From positions 62,001 through 126,000 of the forward strand of contig WEDG01005622.1 of the NCBI GenBank assembly GCA_017591395.1: DNA of 64,000 bases. The letters are read 5' to 3'. Positions 1-10,930 of this stretch are shown here, in pieces (position 1 is the stretch's first letter; each line of letters begins with the position of its first letter). The position numbers were made by a program, and so were the translations under genes. The notes under the pieces were generated by a model that was not told the origin of the DNA, ran no database searches, and saw only the letters and a program-made list of their open reading frames with translations. Source of the DNA: Schistocephalus solidus (Eukaryota; Platyhelminthes; Cestoda; Diphyllobothriidea; Diphyllobothriidae).

Positions 1-305
1 ATGTCTTGTGCGCAAATCAGTTTTAAGTGATAGTAGACTTGTACCGCATCTACTGCACTCTATCTTCCCTTACCGACCTGTGCCCGGTGTCAAAACATAG
101 TTAAGAAGACCGGAGGCGGGGTCAAGCACAGACGAATCATATTCCTAAAGAGTGGAAGAGTGGGTTGCGGCATGAGCCGGCATCTACGGGAAAATTCAGC
201 ATCTACATTACGCGACCTCATCCTAAATAATAACGCCTGCTGTCCCCTGATTTGGTCCCCATGTTGATCCAGTGCATCTACCACGCAGGCCTTTTAGGGG
301 ACAAC
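1..305 (-). repeat. S3 SINE-like element, copy cut by window start
   Basis: First of about 18 copies of a dispersed family called S3 here. In reading orientation a full copy starts near CCCCTAAACGGGCCG, passes GTGGTAGATGCGCTG, a GGTTGCGCTCC-like box, CTTCTTGACTCTGTCTTGAC and GTAGATGCAGCGCAAGTC, and ends CGACGGTCGAACTGTCGTG, often beside a (TG)n tract. This copy is on the minus strand, diverged and truncated at the window edge. The spaced A-box-like and B-box-like stretches suggest a tRNA-derived SINE (inference). Confidence 0.7.
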
Positions 306-570
306 TGATGATAGTAGTGCGCTGAACGCCAAAAGTGAAACGCCATCTTCGCGCGATGATTTACTTAAGCGACCAAGAGAGGAGAGGAGACACCGAGGGG
401 AGGTATGTGGGAGCCCTAAAAATGTGAGGAGTTTGTCTTGAAAAGTATAGTCACTCCTGTTTTACAGCCTTTCAGCTGGGTACTGAAATTCCGGCTTTGG
501 CTCAACGGTCCTGGAGGTGCTTCGTGCGTGGAAATTTTAAGAAGCAGAAGGAGAAGCGGACACCACTTAC

Positions 571-762
571 AGCTGTAAGGTAGGACAAGAGCTTGGGACC
601 CAGGGCAGGACAGCCATCGATTAGGTAGCGTGTGACACACTTGGCCCACTGATTCACGTCCTTCGAGAAGGTTCCTGCCGCATACAGGCGGAAAACAATG
701 GCCAGATTATTGAATCGCACGGCGTCTGTTTGGATAGCCAGATCAGCGAGTTGCTCTGCTGC
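571..762 (-). CDS. fry: fry exon 27 of window: AAEQLADLAIQ-QWAKCVTRYL
   Basis: 64 codons, phase 0 on both sides, acceptor CGCCGGCAG after a pyrimidine tract, donor GTAAGT. The peptide AAEQLADLAIQTDAVRFNNL then AIVFRLYAAGTFSKDVNQWA KCVTRYL corresponds to the family [43 protein letters not shown]. It ends LLSYLTA, after which relatives continue with ELLEKG. Later exons lie outside the window. Confidence 0.9.
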
Positions 763-1030
763 CTGCCGGCGAAAACAGTAGGGGGGAGGGCAGGAAAGGG
801 AAGAGAAAGGTCCAATAAGAAGCAACGAGTAGAGCTTAAGAAAATACCCTCATGCCCGTATGAGTTACCGAAAAGAATGTGACTCAGGTGAACTTTTTAA
901 CACAAGCATAATACATATGAGCTGCTTGAGTAGAAACCCCCTGTGGGCTGGGCTGACAAGATGCGAACATGCCGAAGTGTTTAATAAGTAGAGAGGGAAA
1001 AGGCTGTTTGAGGACTGGACGCAATTATTC
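763..1030. other. intron sequence, nothing recognised
   Basis: Only the pyrimidine tract of the exon 27 acceptor (about 770-800, plus-strand purine-rich) stands out. I see no coding, repeat or RNA signal in the rest. Confidence 0.5.
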
Positions 1031-1219
1031 ATGCATTTGGACCTTCGAAGTCGAACGGGGAACATAGAAACAACGGTCTACGGGAAGGCAAAAAACACCA
1101 CACAACTTCTGAGGTTTTACAGCAACCATCCAGTGACTCACAAACGAAGCCGTGTGAGAACACTAATCAAAAAAGTCAAGGCTCATTGCAGACAACGGAT
1201 TGGCATTGTCGAGGTTTAA
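1031..1219 (+). pseudogene. Penelope-like element fragment (C-terminal end of reverse transcriptase)
   Basis: An open stretch encodes TTVYGKAKNTTQLLRFYSNH followed by PVTHKRSRVRTLIKKVKAH, typical of the end of Penelope-like reverse transcriptases (phasing of F-SNHP-HKRS-VRTL). It stops at a TAA after about 60 codons. It overlaps in homology with the neighbouring relic at 1704-2160, which also contains the KRS-VR-LY stretch, so two separate insertions are present. Confidence 0.75.
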
Positions 1220-1423
1220 TTGGATCTTTTCCGTATAATTAATGCTTGGTTTGCTGCCACTTTTATCTTTGACGATGGTATCCTGTGCGAGTTTTGGGTG
1301 CAAATGAATAAAGAAATGATTCAGACGGTCTAACAGAATTCTTCTTGCTGACAGAGGTGAACAGACGAGTTCCAGGAAGTAGTTCAGAAGGAGAATATGC
1401 GATCAATGGAACGTGGTGTTAAT

Positions 1424-1470
1424 TGGCCTGAAGTTTCGGAGTCTCACTCGAAACCATCATCAGAGACAGT
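1424..1470 (-). ncRNA. Penelope-type hammerhead ribozyme motif
   Basis: On the minus strand CTGATGA (1457-1463) is followed by a GGTTTC...GACTCC hairpin and GAAAC (GAAA at 1434-1437), then TTC and AGGCC. This is the order CUGANGA, stem II, GAAA, UH of a hammerhead with the almost absent helix III typical of Penelope-like elements. Stem II has mismatches, so activity is doubtful. Confidence 0.7.
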
Positions 1471-1703
1471 GACAGATAAGCCTGATAGAGGCGCACCAGG
1501 TGAGCAGTATTTATAGTACGGAGTGGCAACGCGATTGCTGTTGAAGTTCGGTACTTGCGTCGTATTTGCTGCTTTCCTGAACACTTAAGTTTTCAGACTA
1601 CCACAATCTTTGCGGGAAACGAGGACATCCAGGGAGGCCAGCTGGTTGTTTTGTTACTCCTCCATCGTAAATTGAATGGTGCAAATGAGGAGGCGATAAG
1701 AGG

Positions 1704-2160
1704 CGTAGGAACAAACGCAGTTGCGTAAGGGCGCTATACCGGCACTTCAAGACGCATTTCAGTGGAATGGAAGACACGGTTGCGGAGGTGCAATATATTC
1801 GACGGGTACTGAGAGCGAATGGTAACTCGCGTAACTTTGTCAACAAGTGCATACGCAAACAACAAGGGAGACCAAACCCAACCGGCCCTAAATTCTGGCG
1901 AGTTCTTCGTACGTGAGGAACGTATCGGAAGCCGTCCGCCGCCTTCTCACTCCACTTGGAGTTGGGGTGGCACACATGCCAGAGGCAACCATCAGGAACC
2001 GAGTCATGAGGCCGAAAGACCCGCTGCCACGGCAGGAAACTTCTGGCGTCATTTACCGGATCTGGTGCAGTTGTGGACGGCGATTAACGATTCCGATGCG
2101 GACGGCCAAGCTATCGTCACATCAATTATGACCCCTAGCGGTGATCGCGATAGCTGCTAA
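1704..2160 (+). pseudogene. Penelope-like element relic upstream of the GIY-YIG domain
   Basis: The first frame encodes KRSCVRALYRHFKTHF and YIRRVLRANGNSRNFVNKCI, then meets TGA near 1916. The next frame continues RRLLTPLGVGVAHMPEATIR and RVMRPKDPLP, then SGVIYRIWCSCG, the conserved linker and Cys pair just before the GIY-YIG endonuclease of Penelope-like elements. The GIY-YIG core itself is missing. A frameshift and the truncation make it non-functional. Confidence 0.85.
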
Positions 2161-2242
2161 TTGTAGCACGCATGTGATCGCTTGGCCACTACGTATTATG
2201 AAAACTGCTCATTTTGTTCCTCTGGTATCCTTACCTGCTACT

Positions 2243-2290
2243 GTCTCTGATGATGGGTTCGAATGAGAATCCGAAAGGTCTGGCAAATAA
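2243..2290 (+). ncRNA. Penelope-type hammerhead ribozyme, near intact
   Basis: CTGATGA (2247-2253), a 6-bp stem II GGGTTC/GAATCC with loop GAATGA, GAAA (2273-2276), then TC (2279-2280) and TGGCAAATAA. All catalytic core positions are present. The minimal helix III pair is G-G instead of C-G. It lies 80 bases after the Penelope relic, on the same strand, as expected for the ribozyme in the element's terminal repeat. Confidence 0.82.
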
Positions 2291-2299
2291 TTTTTTAAG

Positions 2300-2740
2300 T
2301 GATCGCAGATTCTCCTTCTGAGCGTTATTCTTCCCTACTTGCACATACACCTCGAATGCAACCATTCATATAAATTGGTGAAGTATTTAATTTCTGACCC
2401 CTGCTGTAGATGCCTAACGTCACAAGCACATTTTCGATATATGGTAGGAAATGCATCATCTGATTAAGTACAGCTAACCAGCGTCGAGGCCTATTTTAAG
2501 GTTCAGTTTACCCCCAAAGGGTCCGAGCTTAACTTATATTAATCAATTAGTCAGATTCATTTTACAGAAAAGTGCTAAATTAGTCTAGGGGAGAGAGGAT
2601 AAAGTGATCAATGCAAACCCAAAGGAGTCCTTTTAAATAGCTTTTTTGTAATTTTAAATAAACCGTAAGATTATTCATTTGACATTATAAAATAAAATCA
2701 ATTATAATACGTAATAATTAACTGAGCAGAAAAGCCCTGC
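2300..2740. other. AT-rich intron sequence, nothing recognised
   Basis: AT-rich sequence between the Penelope tail and a TAG microsatellite. No conserved frame, splice pair or repeat family was seen. Confidence 0.5.
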
Positions 2741-2764
2741 CATTTTTCCCTACTGCATAGTTGT

Positions 2765-3100
2765 ATTATTACCATTATTTGTAATGTTAGAAGAAGCACA
2801 AGAAATACTAACCGTAGTAGTAGCCTGAGTAGTAGTATTATTAGCGGTAGCAGTAGTAAAAATGCCAGCAGTGGTAGTAATAATAGTATTAGTAATACTA
2901 GTTTTAGTATTATCATGAGTAGTAGCAGTAGGTGTCTCAGAATTAGCAGAAGTATCAGCAGTAGAAGTAATAGTAGTGAGAACAGTAGCAACAGTAGTAG
3001 TAGTCGTAGTAGTAAAAGTATAAGTAGTAGCGGCAGCAATATAAGTAGTAGTGATAGTAGTATTATTAGTGTTAGTAGTATTAGTAGTAGTAGTAGTGAT
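2765..3100. repeat. interrupted (TAG)n/(CTA)n microsatellite
   Basis: Degenerate AGTAGTAGT and TAGTAATAG runs over about 335 bases. The trinucleotide is the same as at 12.7, 14.3, 28.1 and 32.9 kb in complementary or direct orientation. It produces long poly-Ser and poly-Leu open frames that have no coding meaning. Confidence 0.9.
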
Positions 3101-3545
3101 GCAGTGGAAAGGAGAACGTTGGTAAAATTAATTGTCTAGGGTTCATGACATGATGGGCGTAAAAAGGGGTTCACCACGCGGAATGCTTATTTTTTATCGG
3201 TTTACAGAGCCGGGTTCTCTACTTAGAGGCGTACGTATAAAATTAACGATACAAAGAAACAGAATATGAAATTAAACAGCTGCTGCTCCGAACATCGTTG
3301 AGATTTATTCCGTCACGAGCAAACCAAGGTGAAGACGGCAAAAAATAAAAAGTTTGGGGGGGGAGGGAAGGGCGGGCGTGCACGCAACAACCATAATACC
3401 ATGAATACATAACAGCACTACAGATGGTAAACGCTGCCCTTTGTAGAGGCAGAACACAAAAACCCACCAAAATGCAAATGGGATTCCGCGGACGAATAGC
3501 AGGCGCCTTCTTCAACGCCGATCCGCCAGCAACTGTGGCAGTCAC

Positions 3546-4139
3546 CAATGAGAGGTAACCGCTGGAGGGGGGAAAGGCACCGCAAGCAGCCCCCACATCC
3601 AAAGCGCCTCCTGCGATGGCGTTCGCGTTAGTATTGCAGCGATAGGCCCAGGAACCCAGGGGTGGGCCCATGTTGCTGCCGGGAGGCAGGGAACTGCTGT
3701 TACCCTCCAGCCCATAGGTGGACGCGATGTCGGTCAGTTCCAGTGTATGCAAAGAGTTCTTATTTGCGCCGACACAGGTGGTATTGCTGGTCCCCGTTGT
3801 CTGCGGACCGCCGCCGCCAGCAGCGGCCGCCACAGCGTGGCAGACACTGAAGTCCTGCGCGTTCGCCGGGTTCTCGGGATCCTCATCCCAGGCGGTGAGG
3901 AGGAGCGGCAACAGAGTGATGACCAACGTGGGCAGGCTGCCGGGGTAAGTCTGGGAACTGGCAGGAGAACGTGAGGCGGACTGGTAGTGGTGGTGGTGGT
4001 GCAGACGGCGGTACTGGCGATTGTAATCGCCCGCCGGCGCTGTTGCTGTGAAGGGATCCACCACGGGAGACTTCAATGCGGGGATGATACGAATGAGGAG
4101 GCGATAGGAGGGGTCAATCAGCTGCTGGGAGGAACAACC
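3546..4139 (-). CDS. fry: fry exon 26 of window: YRLLIRIIPALKSPVVDP block
   Basis: Acceptor TCTCCCCAG, phase 0. It begins GCSSQQLIDPSYRLLIRIIP then ALKSPVVDP, equivalent to GFTSASTQEMTVHLLSKLI---VDPS. A His/Tyr-rich insert (RLHHHHHYQSASRSP) follows, then LPTLVITLLPLLLTAW and DEDPENPANAQDF. A Gly/Ala/Thr-rich tail of about 100 residues has no homolog in relatives, and the donor within it is uncertain; GTGACT at 3546 is phase-compatible with exon 27 but weak. Confidence 0.85.
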
Positions 4140-4719
4140 CTGGGGAGAGGAGGGAAAAATAGTTTGGCAAATGAAACTTCTTCTTCCTAGGGGATGAGGT
4201 GGAAAAAAACCGTAGGACAGTTCAACCACCGCAAGTGACGAAGTCCACCACTACCATCCTCCGCAGAAGGCGAGGAGGATTTTTTTACAATTCGGTAGAC
4301 TTGAGTTTGTGTCTTCCCCAAAAGCATCTTCCCAAATACAACCCATTTTAGTAAGAAGTAATCAACAAAACCAGAGGTGGAGGTTTGCAAGTTGGCTGGA
4401 AAAATTCAACAAACCGTCTACGCGTACCACACACGACCTGGGCCACAAATTTAATGCACCAGATTCCATTTGAGGAGCATCAAATCCCAGCGATTGTAGG
4501 ATGGCTCTCAGGCTGGCAAAGGACCCAGCTTGCCCTCAAGTTGGAAACCCTCCGAGTGACAAAGTGGCGCGTAGTGATACATTCAGGGCGTCGAATTAAA
4601 GTGAAGATGGCACGAATTTGTCGTCAGGATATGCTCATTTTCGGTATCCGCCTACTTCGCTCTTCCCTCTCTCTCTCACTACACACACTCATCATCACAC
4701 ACACACACACACACACACG
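4140..4719. other. intron sequence, nothing recognised
   Basis: Intron between exons 25 and 26, immediately upstream (in gene sense) of exon 26. No repeat family recognised until the CA tract at 4695-4720. Confidence 0.45.
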
Positions 4720-5079
4720 ACAGTTCGACCGTCGTAGTCCGACGATGTCCACCGTATGCTCCATGGGAAAATGGAGCAGGGACGGTGACTTGCGCGTGAT
4801 TTAGTTTAAAGTGATAGTAGACTTGCGCTGCATCTACCGCACTCTCTCCTCCTCCCCCACCTGAGCCCGGTGTCAAGACAGAGTCAAGAAGACCGAAGGC
4901 GGGAGAGGACGCAGGTGGCTGGCGCGGCTGGGTCCCATAAGTCCTAGCCGCCCCAAAGCGTGCCACCACACCTCCATGTTCGGCATTTGTTATGGGAGCG
5001 CAACCCGAATAACGCATGCCGTGCCCTGATGTGGCCCCCGTGTTGGTTCAACGCATCTACCACGTGGCCCGTTTAGGGG

Positions 5080-5083
<4 letters not shown>
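4720..5083 (-). repeat. S3 SINE-like element, nearly full length
   Basis: Minus-strand copy flanked by (CA)n tracts at 4695-4720 and 5084-5115. It is well preserved: GACAGTTCGACCGTCG at its 3' end, GGAGCAGGGACGGTGACTTG, GTAGACTTGCGCTGCATCTA and the CGTGGCCCGTTTAGGGGGC terminus. With neighbours it helps define the family consensus. Confidence 0.8.
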
Positions 5084-5117
<34 letters not shown>

Positions 5118-5290
5118 CAGTTCAACCGTCGATTTCGCGATGTCTACCGTATGATCCAAAACAGGGTGGTTCAGGGACGGTGACTTACGCTAGATTATAG
5201 TGAGAATAGACTTGCACACATCTATCTCACCCTCTGCTCCCCTCCCCCAACTTGGCTCAGTCTCAAGACACAGTCAAGAACACAAGTAAT
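5084..5290 (-). repeat. (CA)n tract and truncated S3 copy
   Basis: A perfect CA tract (about 5086-5115) leads into GACAGTTCAACCGTCG, the 3' end of an S3 copy that stops near 5290 with AGTCAAGAACAC. The two S3 copies are joined through the CA/TG tail, suggesting that one inserted into or next to the tail of the other. Confidence 0.72.
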
Positions 5291-5399
5291 CACAAGTATT
5301 TCTTAGAGGCCGGTCACGAGGTCCTGTCACAACGGTTTTGTAGATGGTCGAATAAAGGTAATAAGAGGACAAAATGAGACCCTGGAGAGTACCTATGAA

Positions 5400-5690
5400 T
5401 AAAAATAACGAAGAAAAAAAGAAGATGAAGAAGAAGAAGAGAAAAATAATAAGAATAAAAAAAAGAGGAGGAGGAAGGATGAAGAAGAATAAGAAGAATG
5501 GAAATCCAAAGTGATAATGTGTGCAATCTCGGTGTACGTGAAAGGTAAAATACCTTCAAAACTACTTTCTCAACAACCAATAACTGGTGAGCATCTATCC
5601 AAAAAGGAGGAGGAGGAGGAGGAGGAACAGACGGAGGGGAAGGAAGAGGGAGAAAAGAAGGAGGAGGAAAGAGTAGTGGCAACGAGATAC
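5400..5690. repeat. purine-rich GAA/GGA tract
   Basis: Plus-strand runs of GAAGAAGAAG, AATAATAAG and GGAGGAGGAGG in two blocks (about 5405-5512 and 5605-5680). On the gene strand this is a long pyrimidine tract downstream of the exon 25 donor at 5707. It is simple sequence. Confidence 0.85.
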
Positions 5691-5707
5691 AAGGATCAAG
5701 TGGGTAC

Positions 5708-6050
5708 CTTGATTAGAAGGCTGAGCAGTCCCGGGAACTCGGGCTCCCACTTGAAACGCAGCAAAGTTTTCTGAACACGCTCATGCAGGCTCGGATGGAC
5801 AAGGAAACCGGGGTTGTTCCATCTGCGTCCAATGCCGCCACCACCAACACCGGCGCCGCCATTGGCGAAGAAGGCTGCAGGACTCATGCAGACGGCGGGC
5901 AGGAGGCGATTTAGCAGCCGCAGACCCGCCAGATACTCGTACTCGTAATCGGAGTCTAGAAGGCAGACACCAATCCAAAAGATTCGCGAAACCAACTCGG
6001 CCTGCTCATCTTGTGAGAGTCGACAGGTGCCGGCCTCCGAATTGCTTCTG
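5708..6050 (-). CDS. fry: fry exon 25 of window: RIFWIGVCLLDSDYEYEYLAGLRLL
   Basis: Acceptor TTTCTTGAG (or GAGCAG three bases on), donor GTACCC. It encodes ELVSRIFWIGVCLLDSDYEY then EYLAGLRLLNRLL, a hallmark Furry motif (ATIFWIA-SLLESDYEYEYLLALRLLNKLL). A Gly-rich insert (near 5850) is followed by ERVQKTLLRFKWEPEFPGLL and SLLIK, matching KIENVQSKLKW-NFPGLQQLFLK. Both junctions are in register. Confidence 0.94.
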
Positions 6051-6234
6051 CTCAAGAAACGGAGAGAGAACCAAATAAGGCGGCTAGATATCGATAAGGT
6101 ATGGGAAAATTCTAAATGAATGTTCAGGTCAACAAAATTCCCTGGCAACCGCGACAGTAGCGCCGACCGCAAAACCAGACTGCATGTGATTAAAATGAAT
6201 CTCAAAGTTTAACTCGGCCCGCTGGGCATTGCGG

Positions 6235-6445
6235 CCAATTCCCGAGCTTTGACAGCAGTCGCACAGCGGCTAGTAGTAGAACAGGCAGACGAATGTTGTC
6301 GGCAAAGACAAGAGAGACTGCAATGGCCATTTCGGGCTAATAAGTCAGCAACAGTTCCATCCGAGGATCAAACTCGCGACCTGTTGATCGGAAGTCAAAG
6401 GCTCTAACAATCGAGCCATTTCGTTAACGATCGGTAAGCATTCAT
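6235..6445 (-). repeat. S1 tRNA-derived SINE copy
   Basis: Minus-strand copy of a second family (S1). In its own orientation it has an A-box region (GGCTCGATTGTTAGAGCC), a B-box GGTCGCGAGTTTGATCCTCG, then GCCCGAAATGGCCATTGCAG and a CTACTACTAGCCGCTGTGCG tail. Polymerase III boxes, a variable body and a CTA-rich 3' end are seen in many copies of this window. Confidence 0.8.
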
Positions 6446-8125
6446 CAACGAACGGCTATAGGTTAAATAATTCAAATCTGCATAAACACTTAGTTATTCC
6501 AAAGAAGAGCATGTGGCTACCGGAACAACAACGACATTCTTTTGTGTTCTTCATTGTGTATACCTTAATTTGTGTACGCGAGGTTCAATCATTCAGCGAA
6601 ATCAGTCAGAGGCACATGGAAATTTGATTTAATAAAAAGCAACAAGACTGTTGCTTTCGAGTTAGAATGTTCCAAAAAACTAGGCGTCTGTACTGACGAT
6701 TAGTGTAAACTGTGTGGAAAGTTCGTTGTAGCTAACTGGAATAATTGACGCTATTTGGTTATTTTTGGAAAGCAGCCTTAGAGGAATTTTTAGCTTGCCC
6801 GCGCAACAGTCAAAAAGCAAGCAGACTGCGATTACATATGTTTTGACTGAAAGCACTCTTTAGGTGCATCAAAGAAGACCGTCGCACCAAATGCAGTCGC
6901 TTTAATGATACCAGAGGTATATCGAGGTCTGAAATCCGAAAAGGATTCCTTTCGCAATAAGCGGAAAAATACTTTGTTTTCATCAAGCCTTTATACCTAC
7001 ATTGGGATAAAAGGCAGTTTTTAATATAGAACCCAGGGGGCAGACATCGAAATTGAGCGTGGACGTACCCGGAATCGCTTGCAAGGCGACCATTTAAAAT
7101 CTCAAAACCTTTAGGCAGGTGGATCGATAGTAGTCAATTCTTGCTATGGAGAACAGGACTAAGATCAGCAAATCAGAGGAAATGGGTTCTGTTGTTAAAA
7201 CAATTCCGTTGTTGAAAGACAATACGCATCCGAGCCAGACACAAACACCCCATTTACTACTTACACGACCACAAGCCTCAAAACACCAGCAGTGTGGTCT
7301 GGTCAGCCGCGAGCAATGACAAACGTGCAGAACACGACTGATCAATGCTCAAATAGTCCATTTTGGGTGCCCTAAAAGGTTACATAACTAGAGGCAAACG
7401 GACAAATTTTCAGCGTGCACACGAGGAACAATCTTGCCTGCTGAGTCGAAGCGCGCGATAAAACCAAAAAAGACCCTAGAAGAATGAAATGACAATTTCT
7501 GGCCAGACAAGACCGTGAGTACCGGGGTGTTGAGCGCGCGCTGAGTCGGAAAGTAGACTTGAGGGCTTTAAGGCTGAGTGGAACACCAACGTTGGGTACT
7601 GATATCAGCTAAAGTAGCCAATGCTATTCAACCACGCCTTTGACTGGAGATATGGGTTGAAACACGCGAAAGGTGGAAGGATATATCTATGAAAAACCGA
7701 CTTAGCTTTACGTAAATAAGCTAAGCAGAAGTGATAAGCTTAGCTGGATCTACCACCGAGTAGTATGCACGTTTCCGAATGAGCATCTTCTCGGGCACCC
7801 GAAAAAAAGGGCTCTAAGAATTAACTAGTTCAGCATCGTCTATCTCTTCAATGGATTTCATGGGCCTAGAAAGGATGTAGAAAAGCCTTTTCTCACACAA
7901 CAGAGTCGTTTGATCGCTACCAGCGATCGCGTTTAATTCTTCTGAATTACTGCCTAGGACTCGCATATTCGCTTGTATCGGCAAAAATAGAATAATAAGA
8001 TAGAGATGCCTTGTATGGCCGCCTAAACAGGACAACGGAATAGGAACCAGGCCGCTTGCTTAAAATAGGTGGTCTTAAGGTAAGGTGCAGGAAAAGTTAA
8101 TTTTCCCAGGTCTTAACGCTAACGA
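6446..8125. other. 1.7 kb of intron without recognised feature
   Basis: Moderately AT-rich unique-looking sequence in the intron between exons 24 and 25. I looked for reverse transcriptase motifs, tRNA boxes, hammerhead cores and exons, and found none. Confidence 0.5.
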
Positions 8126-8735
8126 TAGTTCGACTGTCGATTTCAACGATGTCCACCGTATGTTCTACACCCGGTGGTGCAGGGACGGTGACTTGCACGT
8201 AATTAAGTTTCAAGTGATAATAGACTTGCGCTGCACCTACCGACCGCTCTCCTCCTCCCACACCTGAGCCCGGTATCATGACAGAGTCAAGAAAACCGAA
8301 TATGGGAGAGGGCGCAGGTGGCTGGCGTGGCCGGAGCCGCCCCTGGGCGTATCACCACACCTAGCTCGGATCCCACGGAGTGGGAGTGCCATAAAGGCCA
8401 CATTAAGAAGGAGCCATTGCAGCCTGACTCTCAGTCCGCCACTCAGCCACTGCACACAAAACACACAATTGGGCTGACCAGGCGGTCCGAGTTATCCCGT
8501 CAGTTGGCAACCTTGCAAACCACGGCTTTTGGCGCACCATGATAGTTTCAAGCGCGTTAGATTGTTGATAGTGAGAAAAATGCGCTGAGCTGTCGACCTC
8601 ACTATCTCCCCATTTCCACATTCAGACCACTGTCCGAGCCGTTCAGTTGTCTGATGTGGAAGTGGGCGCATTGGCTGACAGGTCGGTGTACCCATCTTCG
8701 CGCGCCACAGCACGACCTGGCCCCCATAACGAACA
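8126..8735 (-). repeat. S3 long variant
   Basis: The 3' half matches S3, but beyond GGAGCCGCCCCTGGGCG the sequence changes to a module with GATCCCACGGAGTGGGAGTG, AAGAAGGAGCCATTGCAGCC and CAACCTTGCAAACCACGGCT. The same combination occurs at 9840-10200 (opposite strand), 38571-38985 and 60108-60880, so this is a real chimeric subfamily and not a chance junction. Confidence 0.75.
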
Positions 8736-8794
8736 CACCATTATTCACTAAATCAAGGGACATGAAGGAGCCACCAAACTAACTTCACTTCAAA

Positions 8795-8870
8795 CTCGAA
8801 CCTAACCCTAAGCCTCACCTTAATCCCGAAGGTAACACTCCGGAATTTAGCGCACAGCAACATGTATTGT
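8795..8870. repeat. degenerate telomere-like repeat block
   Basis: CCTAACCCTAAGCCTCACC followed by GGAATTTAGCGCACAGCAAC. The same pairing of CCTAAC-like units with a GAAATTTAGC-CAAAGC stretch occurs at 32.66-32.76 kb and, reversed, at 48.30-48.39 kb. It is therefore a dispersed family carrying telomere-like units. Confidence 0.65.
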
Positions 8871-8974
8871 AGGTAGTTCCACTTCCCGTGTTCTGAGCAG
8901 GCGGCCATACAAGGCATCCTTACCATACCGGGGGATAGGGGAGGGTGGGGGATGGTGAGGAGGAGCAAACACAC

Positions 8975-9480
8975 CTTTGGTTATTGCTACCATAACCAGT
9001 CAAGGACTTTCTGGGGCTTCGTTTTGCGGCAGCCGGCTCGCCACCCGGAGCGACCCTGACGGCCGTCGCCGTCGCTGCCGCCTCCACCTCCGCCACCTCC
9101 TCGTGTGGCGTGAGCACCCGGCGTCCAGGTGTGGCTGGGGCAACGTGGCTTGCCTGCTCCTGCGGAGCTGCCAGGCCCTTCGTAGTAGGACACTCCATAG
9201 GCGCACCACACAGGCTGCCCAAACTGGTGTTGCTGCCATGGCCTCGAGGTGCAGCAGAGTTACCAGTGAGGCCATCTGCGTAGGTAGGGGCAGCAGCGGT
9301 ATTTAGAAGGCTGGAGAGCGAGGAAGAGGACCCGCGGCGGGAGTGGCGACGTTCATGAATCACAACAGCAGCAGAAGTGTTGACGACGGTGGGTTGTAGT
9401 GGTTTGCGCGATACCACCACGTCATCTAAAAAAGCCAACGAGCGAAACCGGGTAAAGGGCGAGGAGGTGGGTGGGGCGAG
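8975..9480 (-). CDS. fry: fry exon 24 of window: Ser/Ala-rich linker
   Basis: Acceptor GGTGTTACAG behind a long (TC)n tract, donor GTGTGT, phase 0 in and phase 2 out, both fitting neighbours. The peptide contains FLDDVVVSRKPLQP, a basic/Ser stretch HERRHSRRGSSSSLSSLL and Ala/Val-rich repeats, ending SPRKSLTGYGSNNQ. In relatives this region is a Ser/Arg-rich linker with an RRRSNTLD-type phosphosite, so HSRRGSSSS may be a kinase site (inference). An alternative donor GTAGCA lies about 15 bases upstream. Confidence 0.78.
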
Positions 9481-9614
9481 CTGTAACACCCGAGCATTAG
9501 AAACAGCGAGAGAGAGAGAGAGAGAAAAAAAAGTAAAATTTAAAAACAACTGCAGCTGAGCTACATTATTGACGGGAGACGTTGTTCGGTTTAGTTCAGT
9601 CACCTAATCTGCCG
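9481..9614. repeat. (AG)n tract beside the exon 24 acceptor
   Basis: GAGAGAGAGAGAGAGAGA at about 9510-9528 forms, on the gene strand, a long (TC)n pyrimidine tract before the exon 24 acceptor. No other feature seen up to the S3 cluster. Confidence 0.7.
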
Positions 9615-10930
9615 CCCTAAACGGGCCGTGTGGTAGATTTGCTGGATCAATCCAGGGGGCATATCAGGACAAGACAAGCGTTATTTGGGGTGCATTCCCC
9701 TAACAAAGCCACCCAGGGGGAGGTAGCGGCACACGTAGATGCAGGCTCACGCCGAACCAACCACCTGAACCCGAAACCGCCTCTACTTTTATTGACACCA
9801 GGGACTGGCATGTAAGCGACGAGCGTGTGTGTGTGTCTGCCCCTTCCGCGTGGTCAGCATAATGTGTGTTTTGTGTGGAGTGGCTGACTGGCGGACTGAG
9901 AGTCAGGCTGCAATGGCTCCTTCTTAATGTGGCCTTTATGGCACTTCCACTCCGTGGGATCCGAGCCAGGTGTGGTGGTACGCCCAGGGGCGGCTCCGGC
10001 CGCGCCAGCCACCTGTGCCCTCTCCCATCTCCGGTCTTCTTGACTCTGTCACGACACCGGGCTCAGGTGTGGGAGGAGGAGAGATTTCGGTAGATGCATC
10101 GCAAGGCTAATATCACTTTAAACTAAATCACGCGCAATTCACCGTCCCTGCACCACCAGGTGTGGAACATACGGTGGACATCGTCGAAATCGACGGTCGA
10201 AATATCGTCTGCCCCTTAAACGAGTCATGTGGTAGATGCGCTAGACCAACACGGGGGCCATATTAAGGTGCGGCAGGCGTTATTATTAACTGGGATGAGG
10301 TCCCATAAAAATGCTGAACATAGGGGTGCGCGAGCCTAATATGGGAACGCATAGGTGCAGGCTCATGCCGCACCACCCACCGTTGTCATTTTATGGCTAT
10401 GGTGGGATATGATTCATCTGCGCCCGACCCGGCCTCCGGTTTTCCTGACTCTGTCTTGACACCGGGAAGGACGGGTAAGCGCAGAGAGAGAGAGAGAGAG
10501 TGCGGTAGATGCAGTGAAAATCTTTTATGAATTAACTAATTTGCGCACAAGTCACCGTCCCTGCACCACCCTTCTGTGGAGCACTCGGTGGGCAGTCGGA
10601 CTACGACGGTCGAACTGACGTGTCTGTGTGTGCACCCCCTAAACGGGCCGCGTGGTAAATGCGCTGAACCAACACGGGGGCCACATCAGGGCACGGCAGG
10701 CGTTATTCGGGTTGCGCTCCGCTAACAAAACGCCTATTGCCTATGGGCCCCGGCCGCGCTAGACGCCCGCACCCTTTTCCCTCTCCGGTCTTCCAGACTC
10801 TGTATTGACAACGGGCAAAGGTGAAGGAGTAGGAGAGAGTGCGGTAGATGCAGCGAAAGTTACCGTACCTGTACGACCCTGCTGTGGAGCGTACGGTGGA
10901 CCTCGTCGAAATTGACGTTCGAACTACCGT
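9615..10930 (+). repeat. cluster of four S3 copies
   Basis: Four plus-strand S3 copies in a row: 9615-9830, 9840-10206 (long variant), 10207-10622 and 10633-10930. Each begins with or near GCCCCTTAAACGGGCC or its variant, and ends near GGTCGAACTGTCGTG with short GTGTGTGT. Divergence between copies exceeds 10 percent by eye, so they are not a recent tandem duplication; successive insertions at the TG-rich tails are more likely. Confidence 0.78.

Noticed and set aside
2698..3039. Poly-Leu open frame of 113 codons, and the poly-Ser frame on the other strand
   Set aside because: Translation of an interrupted TAG/CTA microsatellite.
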